Part shown: in pieces, positions 1-13,312 of the stretch
Position numbering within the stretch: position 1 is the stretch's first letter
How the letters are laid out: every line of letters begins with the position of its first letter
DNA from: Gordionus sp. m RMFG-2023
Taxonomy: Eukaryota > Nematomorpha > Gordioida > Chordodea > Parachordodidae
Direction of reading: 5' to 3'
Assembly: GCF_954871325.1 (NCBI RefSeq)
Contig: NC_088778.1
Coordinates: forward strand, 30,861,120 to 30,925,119
DNA length: 64,000 nucleotides
Notes under the pieces: model-generated
The model's database searches: none
What the model saw: only the letters and a program-made list of their open reading frames with translations
Told to the model about the DNA's origin: nothing
Made by a program: the position numbers and the translations under genes

Positions 1-399
1 AAAGTTTTAATTCTCTCTTGGTTATAATGTACACAAACTCTAGTAAAAAATTTTAGAAAAATCTGAGGGTCGGCTAGAAAACTCGTATTGATTTATCAAA
101 GATATCACCATATATTTCTGCAAAGATAGAGGCAAATAAATAAATTAAGAACAGGCCAAACAAAATTATGTATGTAATCCAACCCCCAAAAATATATCTT
201 TAATTATTTTTAGCCAGTTTTGCAAACCACTATTGTATGATGATACTTATATAAACAGGCACAATTCAGTTGAAAATGATCCATAACGATTTTTAAAAAA
301 AATCCTCAATTCATTTATAGTATAAAAAGTCCCATTTTTTATTTAGTGTTTCCTGTGAATTCAAATTTAATTATAATCTTAATTTTTTTTGTTAAAAAC

Positions 400-3300
400 T
401 TTGGTAGATCTATTAGGGCCATTCCAGCATTGCTGACCACCCGAGAATAGCATGTAACCATATCTGTCGTTATTTTCGTCCGTCTCAAAACTGTTCCAAT
501 TTCTATTAAAAATAAAAATTAAACAAGAATAAGCAATACATTTTTGCGCATTTTAAACCATCAACTATATATTATTGTTAATATATATATGTGTATAAAA
601 GATTAAAACTCCCCAAAAGGGTGTTCTAGCTGCTTTTAGGAATAAAACGCCTCTTACTATTAGTTAAAAACAAATATTAAATTAGGTAGGATGCAACGAT
701 GCAATTATACTAGAATAAATAAATATTATGAATAAAATAGGTTTTATCATCAAATCTGTAAGAGATTTCACAAGGAATACAGGATAGATCAAAAGAATAT
801 ACACCAGTAATACCTCTTTAATTTGGGACTTTTTTTAATCCAACTTAAATAATCGCCCAATTTAATCGAGACTTTTTACTTCCCAAATAGTAGTTAACGG
901 GGATTTGTTTGGCACTCAAAATTTTAGTCAAATCAGGGAGTTGCCCAAATCCGCGAAGAACCCACATTAGACAAGTTTCATTTTATCATACTCTGCACAG
1001 AGAAAAAAAAGGTTTAACTTTGCCTCCATTTTTAAATTAAAACAAATGCCATTTTTTTTTAAAAAAAATTCCGGTCTTATTTGACCATTGGAAAGGGTCG
1101 GTTCGGTCGACAACCCGGTCCAAGGGTAGCTTCGATCTGAATGAAGACCGATTAAAAAGGAAAAAGTTTATCACGAATTGCTTTTTAATTATTGTACATG
1201 AACACGTAAAAGATGATTATCTAATACCAAACACCTTTTAATATCTCATTTCATCGTTCACTTTTTATATTATTCCGTTTCAACCATTAGTCAAGTAAAT
1301 TTAGGTGCGTGACTGAATTTATTAGGTATCGTATTGTATTTTTATTATTGGAAATTGAAATTGTATAAGAAGATAATATTAATGAATCACACTCTTCGGG
1401 GGGGGGGGGGAATAACTATTGATTTAGAAAATAGTATTTGGAGTAAAACATTTCTAAATATTATGCAGTTGTATTGTTACAATATAATAAAAATGGTTTG
1501 ATGATATAATTAAAATATTGCTAATTTAACACATTTCATTTTTAATATATTTAATGCAAGAATAAAACTTTTATACTTATCTTTAAAAAAAACATTTTCT
1601 GGATAGGACCGGAATGTCGGCCCCAAGGTCTGGTCTCACCTAACTTAACGGTCCTTTCTTATTCTAGAAAAAGGGACATGACCGTTGCAAACACTACCTT
1701 CATACACGACGTACCCACTAAGGAAGAAAGTTTCATTAAAGCAACTCAAATCAGGTTCAACATATTGTTATCATCATCTCAAACAATTTATAGTATTATT
1801 TTTTTTTCCTTCAAAATTTTAATAAAATATTAGTTCCTGCCCTTTTTCTCAATAGGTTAACCTTCTCTTCTCCACCTTTCCTTTCATCGGCTTTTTTTTT
1901 CTCTTAAAAATAATCATTTCATTCATACAACAAAATTTTTTAAGAAATTTACCCCATGCTGGTTTGAGATCCGGAGGAAATGGATTTCTGAACGGCATCT
2001 TTAAAAGGGCAGAGTATGTACACATATTCATTTCTGTCGTCCTTGTATTCAAAACAGTGGTTCATTAGCACTGAAAACTCCGTTTCCGGTCCAGTGTCCA
2101 TTTCATCCATTCTTTTCAAGTGTCTTGGTAGGGAGGGGGGATTATTTTAAAAAATATATATTTCGTCAATAAAAATAAATGATTACGGTTATAAATATAA
2201 ATTTTTGAATCGTGAATTCAGCATAACAAGGTAAATGTTTGAAAAGCATAAAATTTTAGGAAATATACAAAATTTTTCGGTCGTGGTGCAAATGTTTAAC
2301 AAAATTTCCCGCCAAAAAATGATGGACAAAATTTTTTGTAATCAAAATTAAAATAACCCCTTATAAATGTAAACTCTTTATTAATAAAATAGAATTTAAT
2401 TTGTAAAATAATGTACATAGATTATATATAAAATTAATATGGCATTGAATCAGGAATTGGAACGTACATTTCATCGTAATTCATTAAAATCGTTTTCATC
2501 ATTTTCGTGCCAAAATATTTAAAATATATAATAGGTTTTTATACCATAGATGCACAAGTTTAAACTAATCAAGGTGCGGTTAAAAAATTTTTTTGTCATT
2601 TTATTCTATTAAATAATTTTACATACATAAAAAATAAATAAAATTATATTATTGATTATATTTTAGCTTTATTTCCCAATAAATATAAATTATTTTTTCG
2701 TATTAGCATGGTATATCGGCTGATATCGTGTTAGTTATTGATGCATCTCTGGTTTAAACAAATCAATTAAAATTACGAGTATTCTTTATCCAAGTTGGAG
2801 TGCTTGGCAGATAATTCGGAAAACTCTCTTCTGAGATTTTGTGCTTCTAGAAGGATCGGATATTCAAAATTATACATTAAATTATAATTTTATTTTGTAA
2901 AAAAATCTTTCTCTTCGCTTAATTATTCCCCCCCCCCTTTTATCACTATTTAGGTTCATTTTAACCTTTTAAAAGCGCCTTCGTGTTTTCGTCGTAAGGT
3001 AAAATGGAAGGTTCCTCACCATCTAATACTTCGTTTTCTTCATATTCGTTCTTGGCTGTATGCACCTCTTCCGAATTTTTGTCTCTGGGATAAATGTCCT
3101 CTTCCTCGTCGTCATCATCGTCGCCACGGCCGCCTTCATTTTCGAGACTTTGATGGTCGTCCATCTCAATCTCACCTCCATCTTCCTTCAAATGCGGGTG
3201 TTCCTGTGGGTGATCCGGATAATTTACATCCTCGGGATGTAAATGTTGTTCCTCCTATATTATGTAAAAAAAGAATCATAGAATATTATTTGTCCCAATG

Positions 3301-6300
3301 GCAAAAACTATTAAAACTATAAATTTTCCCAATTGATAACTTACTTGTTGGATAGGTTCCGTCACGTGATCGTTAATAATTTCGGGAGAATTTATTTGAG
3401 TTTGGGCTGGAGGTTCAGTGTGGGTCAACTGAAAATAAATAAATATGAGACAAAAATAAAGTGAGTTAATTAAAATAAATTTCAAAAAAGAAGAAAAATT
3501 AAACAGGCTAGGTAGAACATGCAGAAATCACCTAAAATCGATTGGCTAATAAATGATTAGAAAAAAAACTTCATAAGAATGCGGATGACATTTGTAGAGA
3601 CGTTGTGAAAAATGTTCGTAAAATTGATGGGCATCCATTTCGAATCGTTTCATATTTTCGAAAACCGACTATCCAAAAATAAATATTTTTAATGGTTAGA
3701 ATGATTAAAAAATAGTATCATGATAATCACGTGACTTAGATTTTCCAATCACTGTTTATTATCTCCCCCCCCCCTATTTTTTTGTAAACAAAAAAGGAGA
3801 ATAATTCTTTCTTTACATTCAAGTCATTGCGATCGACCACGCTATCAGAATTATAATCACATTCGTCAACGTTCACTTGAAGTTCTGTATCATTTCGGTT
3901 ATTCAAGGTTTCGTCTTTGGGTTCGGTCGGGACATCTTGCTGCTGAGTTAGTAAAGGGAGCAAGTTAGAAGCGAGTTCGTGATCTTGCAAACTATGAACG
4001 ATAGTTTATTTTGTGTACATAAATTTTTAATTATTTTTTCCCCTACTTAAAACGATTTTTGATAATAGAAATATCCCATTTATTCTCAATAATATTGTTA
4101 GAGCCATGCACCAATAATTAAGCCATTACATAGTAACTTTACAATTTACTATATATTTTTTAAAAAAAATTTCTTAATTTTATCTATTGAAAAACATGCC
4201 CAAAATTTAGGTCTTGTATTGAATTATCACAAACAAAAAGCCCTAGTAACAATTGTAACAGCTTTGAGATAATGAACAGAAGTCCATCCCCTAGATAGTA
4301 ACCTATTTTTACAAAAATGAGTATTACTATGTACTGTACATAACCTAAAAGAAAGGCAATAAGTCAGCCCAAACCCAAGGTTGAGGCCTAATTTTTTTTA
4401 CATGTTCTATCAAGCCTCAGACTTTAAAAAAATACCAAAAATAATGTATTCTCATATTTTATGATACAAAATGATAAATATCTGTGATATGAACAAAGTG
4501 ACTAATAATTTTTTATTTCTTATAACTTCATAAAAATATGTTTTATATATTTCCATTAAAATTGTGTTGATGTTAGACTTATTAAATAAAATTATTGGAA
4601 CCAGGTTAAATATTAAATTTTCAGTGAATGGGATGTAGAATGGATAGTTTCACTTTCAGGAAGGTAATTAAATTATATAATGGGAATGGTGATCTCAAAA
4701 GAGGAATATCTAAATCTTTTATAAATTAATACATAATTATTATAAATATATACAAACAGGCCTTATAAATATCTGGGTTGGGGCTAAAAAAAATTTTTTT
4801 TAAACATCCAGGCCAGGCTAAATATTTTAAATGGACATTATTATCTATAAAAATTAACAATTAATAAAAAAAATTTTTAATAATCTGGGCCAAATCAGGC
4901 CTGAAAATATAAAACCTGACTTGGTCAATTTATTTTAAAAAAAACCAAAGTTCAGCCATTCAAAAGGTACCTCAGTAGATCTTTGATTATTACCCATCAT
5001 TTCCTATAATTATTGTGTGATTCTAAGAATTAAGATTATATATATATAAAAAAAATTTAAATCATATTTGAAATAATTTTAACTGTTATTATAAAATTAA
5101 TTTTATATAAGTTTTTAATTCCAATGGATAATATTGTTAGCAATGAAGAGGTCTTAATTAATTCTAAACACACAATGTAAAAATTTATATAATATATAGG
5201 TCAGACCAATATTAAGATGACCTATTTATGGCACCAGATTGGCAGCTAATTATTTTATGCATAGGTAACAAACAATAACCAAAATATCTAATTTGTAAAA
5301 ATAAATTATACATACATGCCATTCTTATTGGTATCCAACTTTTCAAATAGCTCTGCACTTTTCTTCTTCGCTTCTTTGATTTTCATTTGTTCTTTAATTT
5401 CTGTAAGAAACAAAGAAATTTTTGAAAAATATGTGAAAACTTATTCCTTTTTTTCAAGTTAGAAATTAAAATGATTTTACACAATCTTTTCTTTTTGTTA
5501 AAATAAATATATATAATAATAACCATTCAACATTTTCATGTACTCATCTTTAGCTTGTTTTTCTTTAACTTCCAATGCAATTTTCAAACCTATTATACAA
5601 TTTTTTTTATATAAATTATGATGAAAAGTTTAAACATTTTTTTTAAAAAAATAGATGTTACCTTCTATTTTGGTAAATTCTTCCTTAAGTATAGCTCTTT
5701 CTCTAGCTACTTGATTCAATTTTTCCTTTTATATAAAGCATTGAGAAATAGATAATATAATTATTATTTTTAAAAAATTGTTTAGCAAATCAATTATAAA
5801 GGTAATAAATGAATTTTACAAATGCAATATAAAATCTTAACTTGTCTTTGGTGTTTTAGAGCTAGACCATTTTTGATGTCTTCTGCTCTTATTTTTAAAC
5901 CAATTTCATTGATTTGAATTTGATTCTTTAAATGTGCCACATAAACTTGGCCTTCTTCTCTAAAATCAATTTTGTTAAAATATTTTTTTTTATAGTTTAT
6001 TTATTCTTGTTTTAAAATTTTAAAGTATATCGATTAAAACAGTATAAACCTACAAGTATTATTGCATTTGGTATCCAGTAAATGCTCATCAGATCCATCA
6101 CAGCAATCTTAAATTTATAGGAATTATACCATAATTTTATTCATATATTACCACAAATTCCATCATTGACCCAACTGGAAAATATTGATTTGCCTATGAA
6201 CCCTTTATTGTCACAATGGAATTGACCATTTCTGCAAGCTGATGTACCTATATAATATTATATTAAATTTGTCTATTAAGTTCAATATTCATAATTACCA

Positions 6301-6570
6301 GGTTCATCACTTCCATCTTTGCAATCGCAATAATCATCATTAACAAATTTATAGGGTATTTGAAAGGAATCAGTAAAACAATAAAAATACCCATCTTTAT
6401 TTGCATACAAATGACTTCCTAAAAGATATTTCCAAATATAAATTAGATATATAAAGATTTTTAAAACTTTCGACAGATACACCAATAGGTCTTGTTAAGG
6501 ATTGAGATTTAACTACATAGAATAAACTGAATAAATATAGAGGTATTTCAAAAAAAAATTTGGTAAACAT
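400..6570 (-). CDS. PRKCSH: Glucosidase II beta subunit (PRKCSH/GTB1), 15 exons, 3' end beyond window
   Basis: This is the regulatory and ER-retention subunit of glucosidase II, which trims glucose from N-glycans in the ER lumen. Exons, 5' to 3' on the minus strand: 6570-6468, 6418-6299, 6247-6152, 6107-6050, 5959-5842, 5725-5662, 5589-5524, 5400-5316, 3991-3817, 3668-3570, 3428-3345, 3254-2966, 2846-2777, 2123-1953, 502-400. All junctions are GT/AG and the phases join without a stop, giving 567 residues so far. Order: hydrophobic signal peptide (about 1-22), RP-x-GVS start of the family, two LDL-receptor class A-like cysteine modules ([24 protein letters not shown]), a charged helical region, two EF-hand loops (DTNKNGILQDHE at 231-242, split by an intron; [12 protein letters not shown] at 282-293), an acidic stretch, then the MRH lectin domain ([18 protein letters not shown]). 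The first ATG in frame is at 6570; the frame is open to a TTG at 6588. The last roughly 35 residues, including any ER retrieval signal, are not found in the window. Confidence 0.95.
503..1952 (-). other. Last long intron of glucosidase II beta, with repeats
   Basis: This intron separates the two halves of the MRH domain. It contains a run of 13 G at 1398-1410, a copy of a dispersed repeat at about 885-975 (related copies at 26773 and 27038), and GC-rich patches at 1080-1150 and 1600-1640 that resemble the repeat near 44640-44930. No additional MRH exon is required, because the flanking exons join in phase. Confidence 0.5.
3992..5315 (-). other. Long intron 8 of glucosidase II beta
   Basis: This 1.3-kb intron splits the first EF-hand loop between its G and I residues; the neighbouring upstream introns are much shorter. 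It is AT-rich. Several short patches rich in GGCC, CAGG and TTGGG (about 4360-4430 and 4760-4970) look like a decayed interspersed repeat. No open coding segment is seen. Confidence 0.6.
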
Positions 6571-7957
6571 CGCTGAAGCACGATGCAATTATTAAACAAT
6601 CCACGTGTAAATTTTTTTTACTAAATAATTTAAGTAATAGATTGAAACATTGTCTATAGGTGAGAGAAAAAATAGAGGTAATATGCTTGTAAATTACCCC
6701 TCTACCCTCTCTTGTAACTTAGTGTATTTTTATTTAACATATTAATTTAAATACAAGATAATTATTTAATTGAACTACCTGTTCTAAAGACGAAACGTTA
6801 CATACTATTAATTTAACATAACATAGGCAGAGCCATTTGGGGAGGGAGAAAGAATAATAAATTTCTCCATCTACTTCAAAAATTACATGTTCTCGTAAAT
6901 ATTATAATAAGTTGATAAAAAATTTCCCCTACAATTACACCCCCCCCCCTTCGTCCAAATATTTAATAATTTTTTTAAAAAGTAATTTAAAAAATTAGTG
7001 AATCAAAATTATTTTTATATTTAACATAGCAAACTACCTACTTTAAGTGGCTATATTGACCGCCAATAGAATATATTGAGGACAGCCGATCTAATGCCTT
7101 CCCCTTACCTTTCTTAGAAAGAATCTTGGCTACGCTATATGTATGGATAATTGGATTTCCAGATGAGGAGTTTGACTGGGGCGGTGCATCTGTCAAAAAA
7201 CGAATCCATTTTTGAAACGAAGATTCAAAATCCTAATGAAAAGTGTAGATTTTTATTTTGTCATAAATATTTTCTTTTATATGCTCTTTCAGAGCTAAAT
7301 GTGGGAATTCCCAGATTATCTAAAAATTTTCAATTAAATTATATATTTTGATGTCATTTTTACCAGTCTAGTAGATTTGAAACTTTAGCAACAGTGGTTT
7401 CTCCAAAAACCTAATTATTATGACTACAACTTCCTTCAACCTGATGAATTTTATCAAAAAAAGTCACTTTCTTGAATTTATTTTATGTTTCTTTCATTTA
7501 AATTAATTATTATTTATTTTAAACATATATTTTTCCAATAGATTATCTAATAAAAGATGCTTAGCTAGCTCTTAAAGGTGTCTAAAATGTGCGAATTTAT
7601 TTTTTAAAGCGTCTATCAATCTATTAATGTATAATTTTCTGAGGAGCTTCGCTCTCCATACCCTTTGGCGGGTCTTTGGCTCATTTTGTACCTCTTTCAA
7701 CCGACCCTTAATTTTTTCTAAAATAAATTGTAATATACATGTATTCGGTAATCAAAATAATATATAATAGAAATATAGAATCTATCTCAAATGCATTCCC
7801 CCATACCCAATGGAAAAAATCAAAAATAACTACATATATCATAAAAATATTTTTTAAATTAGATTCAAAAAAACATCAAATTAACTTATAAATGAGCAAA
7901 ACATTTTTTATATATTCAAAAAGTAGCCCAAAATTATGTTTCGTTGTAACTAAAGAG
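6571..7957. other. Upstream region of glucosidase II beta; no gene seen
   Basis: AT-rich non-coding sequence directly 5' of the glucosidase II beta start codon, so the promoter and 5' UTR should lie here, but no motif can be assigned. A run of 10 C sits at 6940-6949. The open frames here are short and unlike any protein family I recognise. Confidence 0.4.
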
Positions 7958-8204
7958 TGTAGTTGGGTAATTACTATATTTTTAACCATTTAAGCCAATC
8001 TATAACCTGCTAAAATCATAGGCTCTAAACTAAGTTTTTAGCTGAAAACTATCACTTTCGTCTCTGAGTTTTCATAAAAAGATAGCAGCTCAAATTTGGA
8101 AGAAACTTATATTAATTAAAACGCCGTAAAGTTAGAGGATTTTCTCCGACAGTCGCCTGAAGATTCAGCCGAAAGTAGGCGACATTTAGCCATTACCCAA
8201 CTAT
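7958..8204. mobile_element. MITE with TAGTTGGGTAA ends and 9-bp target duplication
   Basis: The ends are inverted: TGTAGTTGGGTAATTAC at the left and ATTACCCAACTAT at the right. The element is flanked by identical ACTAAAGAG at 7949-7957 and 8205-8213. A 9-bp duplication is typical of Mutator-type transposons, so a non-autonomous Mutator-like element is the inferred class. A second copy in the opposite orientation is near 19557-19735. No coding capacity. Confidence 0.75.
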
Positions 8205-9145
8205 ACTAAAGAGACTTTTGTAAAACATCAATGAATTACTATTTTAACTCTGATCGTGTTCTAAATGCTAATATAGAGGAATAATAGTTAAAAATGATAA
8301 AGTGTTTGTAAATGAGGCCATCTCCATAATGGTTAGGCAATAAAAACCAAGTAATTATATATATATTTTGACTAATATTTGTATTGGTTAGTATTGTTTT
8401 TAAAACAATATACCATACCAATATTTGATTCCATATTTATTTATATTAGTGTTGATATTGTGGAACAAAAAAATACTAAACTGGTTAAGCAATCATAGGC
8501 ACTAATAAAGCATAAAATGATGTCATCGATTTAAGAATAATTTTTCCTATTTCAGCCAACTTTAACGGATACTATATAAAGGAATTGCATATTTCTAAAA
8601 AGCAAAATAGAAATAATCTTGAGAAAATAAAAAATATATAAGCACAATTTTTAATAAGCTGGATACGGCCGAAAGTTGGAAATATATAAGTTTGAAGTTG
8701 AAGCCTCAAAATAAAACTTTCTAACCACTCCCCCCCCCTTACTTTGATAAATCTTAGTTGAACACTGTCAAATGTCAATGTCGGATTGGCATTTTTCATA
8801 TTTAGGATTTATGACAATATCTAAAGTTGTTGTCATAGGTGATCCTAAGCTACTCTATTCAAAAATCGTTTAGCTTTTTAAATAATTTGTAGTTGATTAT
8901 ACTTATATAAAAATCTATTTCATATATGCTATTAGTTGTAACTTAAATGTTTTAAATAATCGTTATCATGCTTGGGGAGAAAAATCTAAAATTTTAATTT
9001 TTATAATATTTTTTATAAAAAAATCATATAAAGTATTGTAATATTCGATTAATTATTTAACAAATATATGTATATATATATATATATAAATAATTGAACA
9101 TGTCTTACCATGTATTTGGGATAGGTTCTAAATCGCTAACACAAA

Positions 9146-9457
9146 AATCGCTAAAAATTGGGAATCTCGCTTATATCTCCTAAAAAACTTTAAAAGTAAA
9201 TTGAAATTAATATTTAGAAGGGAAGTAACCACTTCTATTTAAATTGAGTTTTTTAAACAATCGTTAAAATGGAGGAAATATTATCATTGCTCCCAAATTA
9301 AGAAAATAAATTATATTTCTTCAATTTTTAACAATTATATAAAAAAACTCAATTTAAATGAAAATATTTACTTTCATTGCATCTATTAATATTAATTTTA
9401 AATTAACTTTAAAAATTTTCTAGGAGATATAAGAGAGATTCCCAATTTTTAGCGATT
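9146..9457. mobile_element. Fold-back element with 140-150-bp arms
   Basis: The left arm begins AATCGCTAAAAATTGGGAAT and the right arm ends with its complement (ATTCCCAATTTTTAGCGATT). Inner matches (CTTATATCTCC; TTTAAATTGAGTTTTTT) continue almost to the centre, so the unit could form a near-complete hairpin. No open frame and no convincing target duplication. Likely a non-autonomous DNA transposon. Confidence 0.65.
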
Positions 9458-9807
9458 TGAAACCGGGAACCTTTTATTTACTTTATGTAAAAGAAATAAA
9501 TACCATAGCAACAAGAATATTTTTACAAATTCACGATCATTGAAAAATTTGTAACATAAAATTAATGAAGAGTTATAAAATATTAAATATTAATAAATAA
9601 ACTGTTATTTTAATGGATATAATTAACAATTGTGAGAAGATTGCCATTCAATCATTATTATGTTGATTGTTAACAAGATTGAAAAATTATGAATTATATT
9701 ATATGAAATTAAAATGTATTTTTGATTTACTCTTAATTTTATTTTTATAAAATGGAATTTTTTTGATGTTCAGATTAAAGTGCTTTTTTTTTATCTTGAT
9801 TGTATAT

Positions 9808-10127
9808 CAATGACATATATAATACCTAGACTGACAATTCATTCATTAAAAGTGTACATCAATGTAAATCAGCTGGAGACACCATCTTAGTTGCACTAAT
9901 CATTATTAAAAATTTGAACAAGAGCCTAATTTATTCCTATGTCCGACGCAAACTTTATTAAAGAATTACCGGATCATCGAGATAATAAAGAAGCAAGTTA
10001 CCAATTTAATAGTAGTTTTTAACATAAGAATAATTACTATATGTAATGACGGGTCCAGCTGATTTGCTTTTAACGACGCTTAAAAATGCATTTTAATGAA
10101 TGAATCGTCATATTATATATGTCATTG
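9808..10127. mobile_element. MITE family A copy 1 (320 bp), 8-bp target duplication
   Basis: It begins CAATGACATATATAATAC and ends with the complementary GTCATTG. Flanks are the identical 8-mer TTGTATAT at 9800-9807 and 10128-10135. Inside, a second inverted pair contains AAATCAGCTGG and CCAGCTGATTTGC. The core is shared with copies at 35587, 41531 and 50747. No coding sequence. An 8-bp duplication fits hAT or another superfamily with 8-bp targets. Confidence 0.85.
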
Positions 10128-10823
10128 TTGTATATATGTAGTATAATATTTTTACGAAAAGATAGATGTAATTTTTTTGGATTTACGTATTAAAAAACAA
10201 AGTTCTTCATTAAACTTCGTGTTTAAAATGCTTTTTCCTGACAATAACCGTATTAAGGAAAAATTTAGGGCATCAATTTTAAATGATAACATAAAAAATT
10301 TAATTAAGATTAAAATAAGGCGAGGTCAAATCTAACAAATAAGTATTTATTTTTCATAAAAAAACAAAGTTGAAAGTAAAAATGAGAAGAGGTCAAAATC
10401 ATAATTCGACATATATATATATATTAAAAATAACTTCAAAATAATTTTTCAAAATTTCTTTCTTTCACAAAATCAAGAAAATCATAATTTTTAAAATGTA
10501 TAAACCCATATTGAATTTTTTACAAATTAAATCAAAATAAAATAAATATTGATTGACATTTATTTTTTAAAACATATAAACATTTTTTTCCCGTCTTTAA
10601 TTCAACATCTGGGACACGCCCACATAATAATCGTAATTTTCTTTTTATTGAAACAAAATAAATAAAAAATCCTTTACTCTCAACCCTTTACTCTTACAAA
10701 AATATAACTTATCAATCCAAAATAATCCTTTTAATAATATTAAATAAATATAATAAACATTACTACAATTCCACTTTATTCATATATATACATATATAAC
10801 GTATAAACATATTAAATCTTCCC

Positions 10824-11085
10824 CAATCAATCTCGTTATCCAATATCTTCACTCCAAATAGCAAACAAAGAACTTCTTCTAAAAACAACCCATGTGATAA
10901 TTTTGTTTTCCTCCCATCCACAAGGAAAAACTAATTTCCCTGTCAGAAAATAACTGACATTTGATGTAATATATTAAATTTATTTCTTCTTTTTTCAACA
11001 GCTACAACACGCTCACCCTTCACAAGCCCAGCCTCCCTCTCTCTGTGGTGGTGTTGTATCGAATCGCCCCTTTGAATTGTATCGG
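10824..11085 (+). repeat. Direct duplicate block, copy 1, with splice-acceptor-like end
   Basis: A block starting at the CAATCTCGTTATCC segment is repeated at about 12960-13175, roughly 2.1 kb downstream, with near identity through a pyrimidine tract and CAACAG. After CAACAG an open frame of about 60 codons continues to roughly 11180 in the frame beginning LQHAHPSQAQ, in unusually GC-rich DNA. It could be an exon of an unrecognised plus-strand gene or part of a repeat. Confidence 0.5.
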
Positions 11086-11179
11086 GACGACTTGAAGACG
11101 TTCAGGGAATTTATCGAATCGTCTTCCCTTATGATGATTTATAATATAATATCTCCGATACATTTCAATATATAATCGC

Positions 11180-12959
11180 GAAAACACATATTATCAATAA
11201 TGCCATGTACATTAAGGTATCTGCATTTATAATCTATGGAACATTAATATGGACAATGTAATATCAGCAAAACATAATAATTCATTCATTTTAAGACATT
11301 TGGGAAATATGAGCTATAATATACATTATTTGGGTATGATTAATGGTAATTAGGAAATAATGATTTTACATATAATACTGTAATGTGAACACATATGTGT
11401 GAAATGCAATTTCAACACATGTAATTGTCCTTCTGTCATGTAAACAAAATCAAAGCTACATTTTTATAAATATCTCCTAAAATAGATATAAAAATCCATT
11501 TTTAGGTATTAAAAATTATTGTAAAAATTTGCCGAACAAAGTTTTTAAATAAAATTACAAGACATATGTATAGAAATAAATTTAATATTTTATAGGGAGG
11601 AAAAATATATAATATGTAGAAAATACAATATTTCCCATCTAGGAATTACTCAGTATCCTAAGAAAAATATACCATTTCTACCTAACTCTGCCATCACAAT
11701 TAGCACAAATTCACAAAAATGTAGAATGCAAAGTAACAAAAATGAGAATATAATGGGCTATATGGTATATATGTAAAGAATTTTTAATATACCTTCACAA
11801 TATAAAATAATTTGAGTCTTTTTTTTAAAAAAAAATGTTCATAAAATAAATAGTTAATAGTGATGTGCTATAAAATTATTACAAAGATAAAAAAAATGTA
11901 ATATGCAGCATAAATTTACAAAAAAAAATTTACACAAAAAAAAACTTCTCCAGTATGCAAACTAAACAATATTCCCACCTCAATGCATACCCATTAACAT
12001 GAGTTGACCTTATCTGTAAAAATATTTTCACTTCACATCATTGCATACCATTAAAATAATATAATAATTGCAAATAAAACCTTTTATAAAATTTTATAAT
12101 TTAAAAAAAAAATATATATATTAAATATAGAGATTTCTTAATTTAAAATAAAATTATTACACATCATCTAATATATCATATAAATCCCTACCCAATTTAT
12201 ATATATATCAAATGCAGACACTAAATCAAAATAACTATCCACATCTAACATTATAGATATTATTCTGACTTCATCATACTTCAATTCCTTTAAATTATCA
12301 TTCATAATTAAATATATCGTATGTGTAATTCACATTACACCCTATTTCATAAAAATGGTTAATTACTTCAAAATAAACAACATTAACTCACCCTCAATAG
12401 ATCCCTTAATAACATATCAACTTTAATTGAAACTGAATTACATATACAATATTTTAACATTAATAATAATAAATTATCCCACACATGTCCATCCCTTTAA
12501 AACCCCAAAATGCATAATTATATAACACATACTTTATTACAAAAGTCCATTTCTATATATATTAAGTTTTAAATATTGATATAGCAATCCTTTCTGTCCT
12601 GCAGATCTTGAGGTCTTATCTTCCTATGACGGAATACCTATAACACCATTCAATGAGCCTTAAGGCGTACCAAATAATAAGACAATACTTATTGTCAAAC
12701 ATTGGATGTAAAATATACATCTAGACATATAATACCACAAATATTATTGTCTTAAATGGGCCGAAATGAATCAAATATCATTAACCAATAATTAATCATT
12801 TTATTTTAATTTTCAATCCTAATACTCATTACATACTTTCTATCTTAAGCTTTGTAGGCTAAATATTTAAGATAAAATTATAAAAACCCTAAAAGTCACC
12901 TCTTAATCTCACTTACCCCTGTATAGTTTTTAGTACTTATGCGTTGTGTACCTAAATCC
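11180..12959. other. AT-rich DNA between the duplicate blocks
   Basis: No open frame of note, no RNA gene and no clear repeat. Because it lies between direct repeats, an LTR-type or tandem-duplication origin was considered. Neither coding sequence nor TG...CA ends support an LTR element. Confidence 0.4.
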
Positions 12960-13175
12960 ATACAATCTCGTCATCCAATATCTTCACTCCAAATAGCAAA
13001 CAAAGAACTTCTTCTAAAAACAACCCATGCGATAATTTTGTTTTTCTCCCACCCACAAGGAAAAACCAACTGTCAGAAAATAACTGACATTTGATGTATT
13101 ATATTAAATTTATTTCTTCTTTTTTTTTCAACAGCTACAACACTTTTGTCATTTATCGAATCGTACCTTTGAATA
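12960..13175 (+). repeat. Direct duplicate block, copy 2
   Basis: Second copy of the block at 10824-11085. The intron-like part is almost unchanged, but the segment after CAACAG has lost the GC-rich stretch and meets a stop after about 20 codons. If copy 1 is a real exon, this is a decayed duplicate. Confidence 0.5.
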
Positions 13176-13312
13176 TTATGAATTGCAGTTTTACATATGA
13201 AATGTGAGTTATAATACATATGAAATTTAATAAAATTTGTTTTACAAGTGTTTCATAATACATATACTCATATAATTTTATTCTTTAATAGGTCAATACA
13301 ATAAAGAGAATT

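Noticed and set aside
1640-1733. Possible minus-strand exon with Tyr-Glu-Gly and Cys-Asn-Gly, resembling the MRH core
   Set aside because: The true continuation of the MRH domain is found at 400-502 with CWNGPNRST and joins in phase, so this piece is unnecessary and lacks the conserved Trp.
6468-6588. Upstream start (TTG at 6588) for glucosidase II beta
   Set aside because: TTG is not a normal eukaryotic start; the ATG at 6570 gives a standard signal peptide.
10824-13175. LTR retrotransposon bounded by the two direct repeats
   Set aside because: No TG...CA ends, primer-binding site, polypurine tract or coding sequence between the repeats.
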